Shown here piece by piece: positions 1 to 5,546 of a DNA stretch of 5,546 nt. The stretch lies in assembly GCA_029879665.1 (NCBI GenBank), contig JAOUPW010000163.1, positions 1 to 5,546 of the forward strand, written 5' to 3'. The stretch's first letter is position 1. Each line of letters begins with the position of its first letter. Below the pieces are notes generated by a model. The model did no database searches, had not been told where the DNA came from, and worked only from the letters and a program-made list of their open reading frames with translations. Position numbers and translations under genes: made by a program. The DNA is from Rhodospirillales bacterium. Its GTDB lineage: Bacteria; Pseudomonadota; Alphaproteobacteria; Rhodospirillales; JAOUPW01.

Positions 1-1316
1 GGAATCCCAGAATGAAGGAATGTCGAATCGCCAATGGTCGCGATGATCGGTTTTGTCTCCTGGCCGGCCTTTGCGACGCCAACGGCATTACCGATACTGG
101 ATCCCATAGAGACACAGGTATCGATGGATTTAAGGGGTTCAACGGCGGCCAGGGTATAGCAGCCAATATCCCCCATGACCCGTCCATCCATGGCCCGGAT
201 TGCCATGTATCCGGAGGTGTGCGGACATCCGGCGCAAAGCACCGGCGGGCGCGGCGTCGAGCGTTGATCGTGGGGCGGAATCAGATCGCGTTTTTTAAGA
301 ACTCCAGCGGCCTCAAGGCCATCGCGAACAATTTCCGGGGAGAATTCGCCGACACGGGGGAAGAACCTTTTTCCCTCCACCTTGATGCCCATGGCCATAA
401 TATCGTTTTCGACAACGGGTTCCAGTTCTTCGACGACAAAAACGCGATCAACCGATTTGCAGAATTCAGAAATCAGTTTGTCCGGCAGGGGATAGGACAT
501 GCCAAGCTTTAGAACGGTTGCATCTGGGGCTGTTTCCTTAACATAAGCATAAGACGTCGCCATGGTGATGATGCCGAAGCTTGTGCTCCCCTTTTCCCAT
601 TTGTTGATTTCGGACGTGTTAAAATATTCCGCCAGTTTCTGTTCGCGCTCGATCAATTGCGGATGACGAATGCGGGCATTGTTCGGCATCATCACGTTCT
701 TCGACGGGTTGGTGACAAAACCTTTCAAAGGCGGGACGATGCGTTCTCCCAGCCGAACGATGCTGCGAGTGTGTGACAGGCGGGTTGTCGAGCGGACGAT
801 AACGGGAGTGTCAAATTTCTCGCTTAGTTCAAACGCAAGCTTGGTAAAATCCAGCGCTTCCTGAGCATCGGAAGGTTCCAGGCACGGAGCCATGGCAAGT
901 TTCGCGAACATCCGCGTATCCTGCTCATTCTGCGATGAGTGAATTCCGGGATCGTCGCAAACAATAAGAACTAGTCCACCATTAACACCGATATAGGTCA
1001 TCGACATCAGGGCATCCGATGCCACGTTCAGGCCGACGTGTTTCATCGACGTCATCGCCCGAACACCGGCAAACGAGGCGCCGATTGCAACGTCGCAGGC
1101 AACCTTTTCGTTGGTTGCCCATTGCGCAACTACGTCTTCCGCCGGATAGTGCGATAGGGACTCCATGATTTCAGTGCTTGGCGTTCCGGGGTAGGCGGAA
1201 CCTACCATAACTCCGGCTTCCCACGCACCCCGCGCAAGTGCTTCGTTGCCGGTCATGGGACGCTGAGTGGCGTTTTCAATTTCCCTGGTGCTGGTCTGCT
1301 TTACATGAAGATTCAT
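1..1316 (-). CDS. iorA: Indolepyruvate:ferredoxin oxidoreductase alpha subunit, partial (C-terminus beyond left edge)
   Basis: Subunit of the cytoplasmic, thiamine-diphosphate-dependent enzyme that oxidatively decarboxylates aryl pyruvates (indolepyruvate, phenylpyruvate) to acyl-CoA with ferredoxin as acceptor. It normally pairs with IorB. Reading from ATG at 1316, 438 codons are visible with no stop before the left edge. Residues about 22-180 form the pyrimidine-binding domain, opening with GNEALARGAWEAG and AYPGTPSTEI. Residues about 244-340 form the middle domain (VVEELEPVVE near 294-303). The ThDP domain then shows CAGCPH (361-366), GDIGCYTL (382-389) and the Mg/ThDP motif GDSTFLHSG (429-437). 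Family members usually run to about 600-720 residues and end with 4Fe-4S ferredoxin motifs; those would lie outside this window. ATG 1316 has only a weak GTGAG ahead of it. In-frame GTG at 1325 and TTG at 1343 are alternative starts, and the TTG has a better ribosome site. It is separated from the SDR gene by 572 bp, so a transcription unit of its own is likely. The family call is firm; substrate preference is inferred. Confidence 0.93.
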   Translation of the reverse strand, partial: MNLHVKQTSTREIENATQRPMTGNEALARGAWEAGVMVGSAYPGTPSTEIMESLSHYPAEDVVAQWATNEKVACDVAIGASFAGVRAMTSMKHVGLNVASDALMSMTYIGVNGGLVLIVCDDPGIHSSQNEQDTRMFAKLAMAPCLEPSDAQEALDFTKLAFELSEKFDTPVIVRSTTRLSHTRSIVRLGERIVPPLKGFVTNPSKNVMMPNNARIRHPQLIEREQKLAEYFNTSEINKWEKGSTSFGIITMATSYAYVKETAPDATVLKLGMSYPLPDKLISEFCKSVDRVFVVEELEPVVENDIMAMGIKVEGKRFFPRVGEFSPEIVRDGLEAAGVLKKRDLIPPHDQRSTPRPPVLCAGCPHTSGYMAIRAMDGRVMGDIGCYTLAAVEPLKSIDTCVSMGSSIGNAVGVAKAGQETKPIIATIGDSTFLHSGI

Positions 1317-1331
1317 GGTGCTCACTATTAT

Positions 1332-1349
1332 TGGCAACTTCAATTGCCA
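1332..1349. promoter_or_regulatory. 18-bp perfect palindrome (TGGCAA-N6-TTGCCA) in the iorA leader
   Basis: Six-base perfect arms flank a six-base centre, ending 15 bases ahead of the iorA ATG. As DNA it has the shape of an operator for a dimeric regulator. As RNA it would fold into a 6-bp stem with the loop UUGAAG. The arm farther from the ATG overlaps the end of the purine-rich ribosome-site candidate at 1347-1356, and the alternative TTG start sits exactly in the loop. The inverted repeat is seen directly; a regulatory role is inferred. Confidence 0.4.
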
Positions 1350-1356
1350 CCTTCTT
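1347..1356 (-). promoter_or_regulatory. Possible ribosome binding site for an alternative TTG start of iorA
   Basis: The minus strand reads AAGAAGGTGG, much closer to an anti-16S pairing sequence than anything before the ATG at 1316. The in-frame TTG at 1343 lies 6 bases after GAAGG. Using it would add nine residues (encoded from TTG to the codon before ATG 1316). The reading frame is open through this point, so sequence alone does not exclude it. Family N-termini are variable before the GNEALARG region, so homology does not settle the start. Confidence 0.3.
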
Positions 1357-1440
1357 TGCCGGAGATATCAACGAATTGGATTCAAAATTCTGAACATTTT
1401 CAAATAGGTTCCTTTTTTACCACGCTTGGCGAAGATGGGC

Positions 1441-1454
1441 TTGATTTGGGTCAA
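1441..1454. promoter_or_regulatory. FNR/FixK-like box upstream of iorA (TTGAT-TTGG-GTCAA)
   Basis: Matches 9 of 10 defined positions of the FNR/Anr/FixK consensus TTGAT-N4-ATCAA. On the minus strand it lies about 125-138 bases ahead of the iorA ATG. A weak -10-like TAAAAA on the minus strand (1419-1414) would place the box centre near -41.5 from a start around 1406, the class II activator arrangement. IOR carries oxygen-sensitive iron-sulfur clusters in known members, so low-oxygen control would make sense. The motif is seen; binding and use are inferred. Confidence 0.4.
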
Positions 1455-1510
1455 TCAATGAATAATTAACGCACCCGGGAAACGGCCAGGCAGGAGCCGG
1501 AAAACGGCCG

Positions 1511-1539
1511 ATTTTGAGGTTTTTTGACATCTTTGACAA
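1511..1539 (-). promoter_or_regulatory. Weak promoter-like pair overlapping a tandem TGTCAAA motif
   Basis: On the minus strand TTGTCA (1539-1534) and CAAAAT (1516-1511) are separated by 17 bases, giving 5/6 and 4/6 matches to sigma-70 -35 and -10 hexamers. The same segment carries TGTCAAA twice with a 9-base period (1538-1532 and 1529-1523), which could be a regulator site. It would give an iorA leader of nearly 190 bases. In AT-rich DNA such matches arise by chance, so this is a weak call. Confidence 0.2.
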
Positions 1540-1807
1540 GTTAACTCGCCGGTTCCGCCGGTTAAATTGCCGCAGTTTCGGTGAATAAAGCGGATTTCGT
1601 CCACAAGCCGAAAACACCGTTTTTGGTATTACAGCGAGAAGCAAAGCCACTCCCCTGGAGGAGCCCGGTATAAACTGCATGACTAGCCATATAAATCATG
1701 CGGGTGACGTCCAAACGCAGTTGCGGATGACTCGCGTCTCGCGGGGTCCGGCCGGCAAATACTCCGGTATATCCTATGATTGCCAAGCGATCTGGCGTGA
1801 TGGCTTA

Positions 1808-1856
1808 CGCACAAGAGTGCGGTTTCTCAGGGAGCGCGGCATGCCGCAAATCCCTG
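1808..1856 (-). terminator. Two tandem hairpins after the SDR gene, possible terminator or 3'-end stabiliser
   Basis: Going down the minus strand from the SDR stop, a first imperfect hairpin (1856-1828) has a 6-bp outer stem CAGGGA/TCCCTG, a small internal loop and an inner GCGGCATGCCGC palindrome. It is followed by a second hairpin (1821-1808) with 5-bp arms CGCAC/GTGCG around TCTT. Neither is followed by a run of U, so this is not a classic intrinsic terminator. It may block 3' exonucleases or act with Rho. Position just past the last operon gene supports a 3'-end role. Confidence 0.35.
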
Positions 1857-1888
1857 CAATCAAAACTGATATGTGAAGACGCAGCAGC

Positions 1889-2668
1889 TCAATAAACGCC
1901 GGGATAGGTGCCGCCATCCAATTGCAAATTCTGTCCGGAAATATATCCCGAGAGATCGCTGCATAGAAAGGCGCAGGCAGCACCGAATTCTTCCGGCCGT
2001 CCCATGCGTTTCGCGGCAAGGCCCTGGATAATCTTTTCACGGGCTTCTTCATACGTGATGCCTTGGGCTTTTGCCTGCGACTTTGCCATGAATACCTGGC
2101 GGTCGGTATCAATCCGTTCCGGCAACAGGTTATTGATGGTCACGTTATGTTGCGCGACTCGGCGCGACAGGCTCTTGCAAAAAGCGGTCAGTCCGGCACG
2201 GGCACCGGCCGACATTCCCATCACCGTGAACGGCGCTTTGACCATGGCGGATGTAATATTGACGATGCGTCCGAAGCGGCGTTCCTGCATACCACCGACA
2301 ACGCCCTTGATCATCATGACCGGGGCCAGCATATTGGCCTCAATCCCGACAAGCCAGTCATCATGGGACCAATCTTCAAAATTTCCGGGCGGCGGCCCAG
2401 AATTGTTATTGACCAAAATGTCCGGCTCCGGGCAGGCAGCCAATAAAGCATTCCGTCCGTCTTCAGTATTGAGGTCTGCGGCGACGAAAGCGACGTCGAC
2501 TCCCGTGCTTGTTCTAATTTCATCCGCAGTGGATTCGAGACGGTCCTTATCAAGGCCGTTGAGAGTCACGTTGACGCCTTCTCCGGCCAATGCAAGGGCG
2601 CAGGCCTTTCCAAGTCCCCGGCTCGAGGCGCACACTAGTGCTTTTTTCCCCTGAATGCCCAGATCCAT
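1889..2668 (-). CDS. Divergent short-chain dehydrogenase/reductase (SDR) lacking the YxxxK pair
   Basis: A 259-residue protein of normal classical-SDR length with a Rossmann fold. The nucleotide-binding turn reads CASSRGLG (13-20), with Ala in place of the first Gly of TGxxxGxG. NNNSGPPPG (87-95) stands where NNAG is usual, the catalytic Ser of NITSA is present (Ser140), and the C-terminus keeps RMGRPEEFGAACAFLCSD, then GQNLQLDGG. The residues exactly 13 and 17 after Ser140, normally Tyr and Lys, are Ser153 and Arg157. This looks like a conserved SDR subfamily (often labelled 3-oxoacyl-ACP reductase) rather than a random lesion, since the rest is intact. The start ATG is set by GAGGA 7 bases upstream. 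It follows the dehydratase gene by 38 bp and is probably last in the operon. It may act on the imported substrate or its keto product, or be non-redox; the true reaction is unknown. Confidence 0.88.
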   Translation of the reverse strand: MDLGIQGKKALVCASSRGLGKACALALAGEGVNVTLNGLDKDRLESTADEIRTSTGVDVAFVAADLNTEDGRNALLAACPEPDILVNNNSGPPPGNFEDWSHDDWLVGIEANMLAPVMMIKGVVGGMQERRFGRIVNITSAMVKAPFTVMGMSAGARAGLTAFCKSLSRRVAQHNVTINNLLPERIDTDRQVFMAKSQAKAQGITYEEAREKIIQGLAAKRMGRPEEFGAACAFLCSDLSGYISGQNLQLDGGTYPGVY

Positions 2669-2675
2669 TTCATGT

Positions 2676-2682
2676 TCCTCTC
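2676..2682 (-). promoter_or_regulatory. Ribosome binding site of the SDR gene
   Basis: The minus strand reads GAGAGGA, 7 bases before ATG 2668. A second, out-of-frame ATG at 2673 lies only 2 bases from the site, too close for normal initiation. This supports the start at 2668, which also gives the expected SDR N-terminus MDLGIQGKKALV. Confidence 0.7.
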
Positions 2683-2706
2683 ATCTTGATGAAGTTTCTT
2701 TCGCAG

Positions 2707-3873
2707 TTAATTTATAAGCGTTTTAAAAAGTTTGTATAAATCAGCCTGTCCTTCGAAACCAATGCCGGGCCTGTTCGGTGCCGGCAGATAACCGTTCTCA
2801 ACGACTGTATCATCCGCATATCCGGAAAAAACACCGAAAACATCCGGATAGGATTCACACATGACCATTCCGAATCCCAGCGCGGCGGCCAGAGACATCT
2901 GGTTGCCGCCGTGGGGAATCATGGACTTCGGCGACCAGTCATAGTCGATAATCCTGGCAATGGATTGGGCGCATGCGTGTATCCCGTAACTCTGCGGTAT
3001 ATCCACCTGAAGAAAATCAATCCCGGGGCGGAAGCCGCCATGACGCAATAGGTTTATTTGATCTTCGGTCGAATACAGGTTTTCCCCGGTGGCGACGGAA
3101 AGCCCGTAGGCTTCGACAAATGCAGCAGTCGCCTCATAGTCCACCGGATGAACCGGCTCCTCAAACCAGCGTAGGCCATAGGATTTGAATGCGCGGGCAT
3201 ACTCCAACGCCCGATCAGGGCTGAGACCGCAATTGGCATCCACCGCAAGCTGATGTGGCCCGTCGAGGACCGAAAGAATGGCGTCAATACGATGAAGGTC
3301 CTCCTTGAGGGGGAGGCCGCCAATCTTGGTTTTGACCATGGTGTACCCCTGGTCAAGGTACTTTCTCATTTCGTCTTTCAACACATCATTGGTCTTGTCA
3401 GGCGCATACCAGCCTCCGCCCACATAACAAAACATACGGTCGTCGGTCGAACCGGATCCATACCGTTCAGCGATCAGTTTATGTAGAGGTTTATTTTCGA
3501 TCTTTGCCATTGCATCCCAGAGTGCGACTTCAATGGTTCCGATGCCGACGGAACGTTCCATGTCGCCGCCGGGTTTTTCCCCGAACAACATGGCTCGAAC
3601 GATGGCTTCCGGTTTGAAATTACTCCGATCAGGGTCAATCAGATCATCGGGTTTTTGGCGTAAAATTCGGGGAATGAACCGGTCGCGCATCTGCCCGCTA
3701 CAGGCGTAACGGCCAGTGGAATTAAAGGCGAATCCGATAACGGGACTTCCGTCGATAACGATATCAGTAATTAGCGCGACGATCGAAGTCGTCATGTCAT
3801 CAAAGGAAAACGAAGCGTTGCGAAGATTTACATCCAGCTTTACCGATTGTTCCCGGATATCAACAATGCGCAT
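2707..3873 (-). CDS. tarD: D(-)-tartrate dehydratase-like enolase superfamily enzyme
   Basis: A 388-residue mandelate racemase/muconate lactonizing type protein, close in length and sequence, as far as I can recall, to Bradyrhizobium D(-)-tartrate dehydratase, which turns D-tartrate into oxaloacetate by Mg-dependent abstraction of the alpha proton and loss of water. The N-terminal capping domain is residues about 1-125, with FNSTGRYA and EKPGG (Lys100). The barrel carries the KxK motif KTKIGG (Lys181/Lys183), metal ligands Asp212 (VDAN), Glu238 (FEEP) and Glu264 (ATGEN), and the catalytic His321 in IPHGGNQMSL. The tail RPGIGFEGQADLYK also fits TarD. An in-frame TAA lies 6 bases upstream of ATG 3873, so the start cannot be earlier; no clear Shine-Dalgarno is present and the leader is AT-rich. 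It sits between the TRAP permease and SDR genes, suggesting it acts on the imported acid. A dehydratase of a related diacid or aldonic acid remains possible. Confidence 0.78.
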   Translation of the reverse strand: MRIVDIREQSVKLDVNLRNASFSFDDMTTSIVALITDIVIDGSPVIGFAFNSTGRYACSGQMRDRFIPRILRQKPDDLIDPDRSNFKPEAIVRAMLFGEKPGGDMERSVGIGTIEVALWDAMAKIENKPLHKLIAERYGSGSTDDRMFCYVGGGWYAPDKTNDVLKDEMRKYLDQGYTMVKTKIGGLPLKEDLHRIDAILSVLDGPHQLAVDANCGLSPDRALEYARAFKSYGLRWFEEPVHPVDYEATAAFVEAYGLSVATGENLYSTEDQINLLRHGGFRPGIDFLQVDIPQSYGIHACAQSIARIIDYDWSPKSMIPHGGNQMSLAAALGFGMVMCESYPDVFGVFSGYADDTVVENGYLPAPNRPGIGFEGQADLYKLFKTLIN

Positions 3874-3929
3874 TGATTATCATAATATCAAATATTTGCC
3901 GAAGTTTTGGGCGCCATGCCTAAAACCGA

Positions 3930-5321
3930 TTACAAAATATAATTACTTAAGCCGATGGCGATATTCGGCCATACGGCAACCAGTGTCACAACGATGAGCA
4001 GCATGATCCAGTAGGGTGTTGAAGATGCGAAAATCTGCAAGGCGCTGACTTCATCGTCATTTGCGGCACTTTTTACCGTATAAACGATTAAACCAAATGG
4101 CGGCGTTAAAAGTCCCGCTTCAATGGCCATGATGCCAATGATGGCGAATGCGATCGGGTCATAGCCGATTAATACGCCGAGGGGCGCAAATACCGGAACT
4201 GTTATCAGCATTATCGATTTAGAATCGATGATCATGCCCAACAGGAACCATACAAAAATCATAAAAAGTAAAATGACCCATGAAGGAAAACTACTTTCAG
4301 TAAAATATGTTTCAATGGCGCCTCCGATACCGGTCAACGCCAGCGCCCGGGAATACAACAGAGCCATTAATATAAGAACCATCAATGGGGCCAATGTTTT
4401 GCCGACCTGGAGGATTCCCTCAACAATGTCTTTTCCGCGCAAACCTTTAACGATTACCGCGAAAAACAAAGCCAGAATGGCACCAACTCCGGCAGCCTCG
4501 GTTGGCGTAAAAAACCCAAACCAAATTCCGCCAAGAACGCAGATAATCATGCCCAGGACGCTGAGGGCGCTGAACGTAATTTGTTTTAAGCCAACGGTGC
4601 GTTCATATCTGTCAAAATCCGTTTCCTCTTCATGTGCGGCGGCCGCTCCGACAGAACGCGCGCTGGCATTTTCCGGCGCGGTTCCGGAAGACGAGCGTTC
4701 TCCGTACATTTCAGGGCGCATCAGGGCCGTGATCAGAACGTATGTGACAAATAGGGCGGTCAATAACAAGCCCGGCACAATTCCGGCAAGAAACAAATGG
4801 CCAATGGATTCTTCAACCAGAATTGCCCATAAAATCATCAGGTTGCTGGGCGGGATAAGCATGCCGAGACAGGAACTGCCGGCAATTACGCCCAGCGATA
4901 GGCCCCGGTCGTACCGAAAAGATTTCATTTGAGGATAAGCGATGCGGGTGAAGGCCGCGGCGGCGGCAATGCTGACGCCGGTTAAAAAGGCGAACACGGC
5001 ATTCCCCAAAACTGTTGCCAGGGCCAGTCGGCCCGGAATGCGGCTGACTGCGCGGTTGATGCCTATATACAGATCCTGCGCCGCGCCGGAACGGGAAATA
5101 AATTCTCCCATAAGCATGAATAGGGGGAGGGCGGCAAAAACGTAACCGCGCATACCCTCAAACGACGTACGTGCCAGTGTGTTGATGGTAATATCAAAAC
5201 TATCGGTTACAAGGTAAAGGCCGATCAGGCTGGTGACGCCCAACGCCATAGCGATATGAAACCCGGCAAAGACCATGATAAGTAGAAGCCCGAGAACGGT
5301 AATGGCGGTGCCCATATCCAT
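3930..5321 (-). CDS. dctM: TRAP transporter large permease subunit DctM
   Basis: Inner-membrane subunit of a tripartite ATP-independent periplasmic transporter, which imports an organic acid using the sodium or proton gradient together with DctQ and a binding protein. The 463 residues are strongly hydrophobic with about a dozen membrane segments. Family landmarks are PLFMLMGEFISRSG (66-79), IPPSNLMILW (156-165), ESIGHLFLAGIVPGLL (171-186), GFFTPTEAAGVGA (269-281), ITVPVFAPLG (373-382) and EAGLLTPPFGLIVY (401-414). A charged, Ala/Ser/Glu-rich stretch at about 203-245 between membrane segments looks longer than the usual loop. The start ATG 5321 overlaps the dctQ TAA by one base and has GGAGAA upstream with 8 bases between GGAG and the ATG; an in-frame ATG two codons later is an alternative. 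The next gene lies 56 bp downstream, which argues for one operon. The substrate cannot be read from this subunit; neighbours suggest a tartrate-like acid. Confidence 0.95.
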   Translation of the reverse strand: MDMGTAITVLGLLLIMVFAGFHIAMALGVTSLIGLYLVTDSFDITINTLARTSFEGMRGYVFAALPLFMLMGEFISRSGAAQDLYIGINRAVSRIPGRLALATVLGNAVFAFLTGVSIAAAAAFTRIAYPQMKSFRYDRGLSLGVIAGSSCLGMLIPPSNLMILWAILVEESIGHLFLAGIVPGLLLTALFVTYVLITALMRPEMYGERSSSGTAPENASARSVGAAAAHEEETDFDRYERTVGLKQITFSALSVLGMIICVLGGIWFGFFTPTEAAGVGAILALFFAVIVKGLRGKDIVEGILQVGKTLAPLMVLILMALLYSRALALTGIGGAIETYFTESSFPSWVILLFMIFVWFLLGMIIDSKSIMLITVPVFAPLGVLIGYDPIAFAIIGIMAIEAGLLTPPFGLIVYTVKSAANDDEVSALQIFASSTPYWIMLLIVVTLVAVWPNIAIGLSNYIL

Positions 5322-5546
5322 TAGATGTTCTCCGCTTCAGATAAATTGTCCGGGCTGGGTTGATTGGAAATTTCTCTTGCCAACAAGACGAGATAGCTCA
5401 ATGAAGCCAGAGTACTTCCAAGGATAATAACAATATAGGTTGGCCAGACGGGAACGCGAAGCGCACCATCGCCTTCGTATTCGTTGCGTTCGATCGCGGT
5501 CATGAGCGGATCAAAACAGCCATATACGACCAGCCCAAAAATAACA
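5321..5546 (-). CDS. dctQ: TRAP transporter small permease subunit DctQ, partial (N-terminus beyond right edge)
   Basis: The frame stays open to the right edge, giving 74 visible C-terminal residues of a protein that usually has about 160-200. An internal Met at 5503 gives a shorter 60-residue frame, but the residues before it (VIFGLVVYGCFDPL) continue the family pattern, so it is not the true start. The visible part has the end of the third membrane segment, the DctQ signature NEYEGDGALRVPVWPTY, and a fourth membrane segment (about IVIILGSTLASLSYLVLL), then a short polar tail. DctQ is the four-helix inner-membrane partner of DctM. Its TAA overlaps the dctM ATG. The solute-binding protein gene is normally next to this pair and is expected beyond the right edge. 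Confidence 0.9.
   Translation of the reverse strand, partial: VIFGLVVYGCFDPLMTAIERNEYEGDGALRVPVWPTYIVIILGSTLASLSYLVLLAREISNQPSPDNLSEAENI
5328..5333 (-). promoter_or_regulatory. Ribosome binding site of dctM inside the dctQ end
   Basis: GGAGAA on the minus strand lies within the last codons of dctQ, 8 bases (counted from GGAG) before the dctM ATG. Together with the TAATG overlap it points to translational coupling of the two permease subunits, as expected for proteins made in matched amounts. Confidence 0.65.

Larger units (their letters stand above)
1317..1888. other. 572-bp intergenic region, no convincing gene
   Basis: This stretch between the SDR stop and the iorA start has only short overlapping open frames on both strands. 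None has a recognisable motif, a good ribosome site or family-like composition. The half next to iorA is AT-rich and holds the regulatory-looking motifs listed separately. The half next to the SDR gene is more GC-rich and holds two hairpins plus short direct repeats, such as CCGGTT twice near 1549-1563 and a CTCGCG-containing 7-mer repeated near 1731-1743. I saw no tRNA cloverleaf or riboswitch core. It could be a promoter region, a small RNA locus or decayed sequence. Confidence 0.6.

Noticed and set aside
12..512. Plus-strand open frame of 166 codons near the left edge
   Set aside because: Lies opposite the ThDP domain of iorA, whose CAGCPH and GDSTF motifs make the minus strand the coding one.
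1381..1403. Imperfect inverted repeat (8-base arms, 7-base centre) upstream of iorA
   Set aside because: One arm mismatch and very AT-rich arms in AT-rich DNA; too likely by chance to call an operator.
1524..1538. Two plus-strand TTGACA hexamers as promoters
   Set aside because: No suitable -10 was seen and no plus-strand gene follows; they are the complement of the tandem TGTCAAA motif.
1417..1786. Two overlapping minus-strand frames (1417-1680 and 1562-1786) in the gap
   Set aside because: They overlap each other in different frames, lack ribosome sites and show no family-like features.
1679..1876. Plus-strand 65-codon frame in the gap
   Set aside because: No ribosome site or recognisable sequence, and it runs through both hairpins; likely chance.
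1908..2654. Plus-strand open frame of 248 codons opposite the SDR gene
   Set aside because: It is an antisense shadow: no family motif, arginine/serine/proline-rich composition, while the minus strand encodes a full SDR with a good ribosome site.
2681..2692. TCATCTTGATGA palindrome between the dehydratase and SDR genes
   Set aside because: Too short to form a stable hairpin and overlaps the SDR ribosome site region; probably incidental.
4228..4932. Plus-strand open frame of 234 codons opposite dctM
   Set aside because: Antisense to an unambiguous TRAP permease, with no recognisable domain; an expected by-product of hydrophobic codon use on the other strand.

Overview
The window reads as part of a proteobacterial chromosome, most likely an alphaproteobacterium. 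The TRAP transporter genes, a D-tartrate-dehydratase-type enolase-superfamily enzyme of the rhizobial type, and a divergent SDR subfamily familiar from alphaproteobacteria all point that way. This placement is inferred from protein flavour only; there is no rRNA or other marker. Base composition looks balanced, near 50% GC by eye. All five recognisable genes are on the minus strand, so transcription runs from the right edge to the left edge.

Right part (5546 to 1889): a compact catabolic operon. It opens inside dctQ, the small TRAP permease subunit, cut by the right edge. dctQ shares a TAATG stop/start overlap with dctM, the large TRAP permease. After 56 bp comes a D(-)-tartrate dehydratase-like enzyme with every expected metal ligand and catalytic residue. 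After a further 38 bp comes a short-chain dehydrogenase/reductase-like protein in which the usual Tyr and Lys of YxxxK are Ser and Arg. The simplest reading is an uptake-and-breakdown unit for a hydroxy-dicarboxylate or acid sugar: TRAP import, then dehydration to a 2-keto acid. The SDR's part is undefined. The periplasmic binding protein (dctP) is expected just beyond the right edge.

Middle (1888 to 1317): 572 bp without a convincing gene. It holds two tandem hairpins just after the SDR gene, a tandem TGTCAAA motif that overlaps a weak promoter-like pair, an FNR/FixK-like box (9 of 10 consensus positions), and an 18-bp perfect palindrome just ahead of the next gene.

Left part (1316 to 1): the first 438 codons of iorA, the alpha subunit of indolepyruvate:ferredoxin oxidoreductase, cut by the left edge inside its thiamine-diphosphate-binding domain. 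It appears to be a separate transcription unit. An FNR-like site upstream would suit an oxygen-sensitive iron-sulfur enzyme, but this is inference.

No tRNA, rRNA, CRISPR array, insertion sequence or attachment site was seen. I found no clearly undescribed system. The most notable points are the SDR lacking its catalytic pair and the unusually structured leader of iorA.
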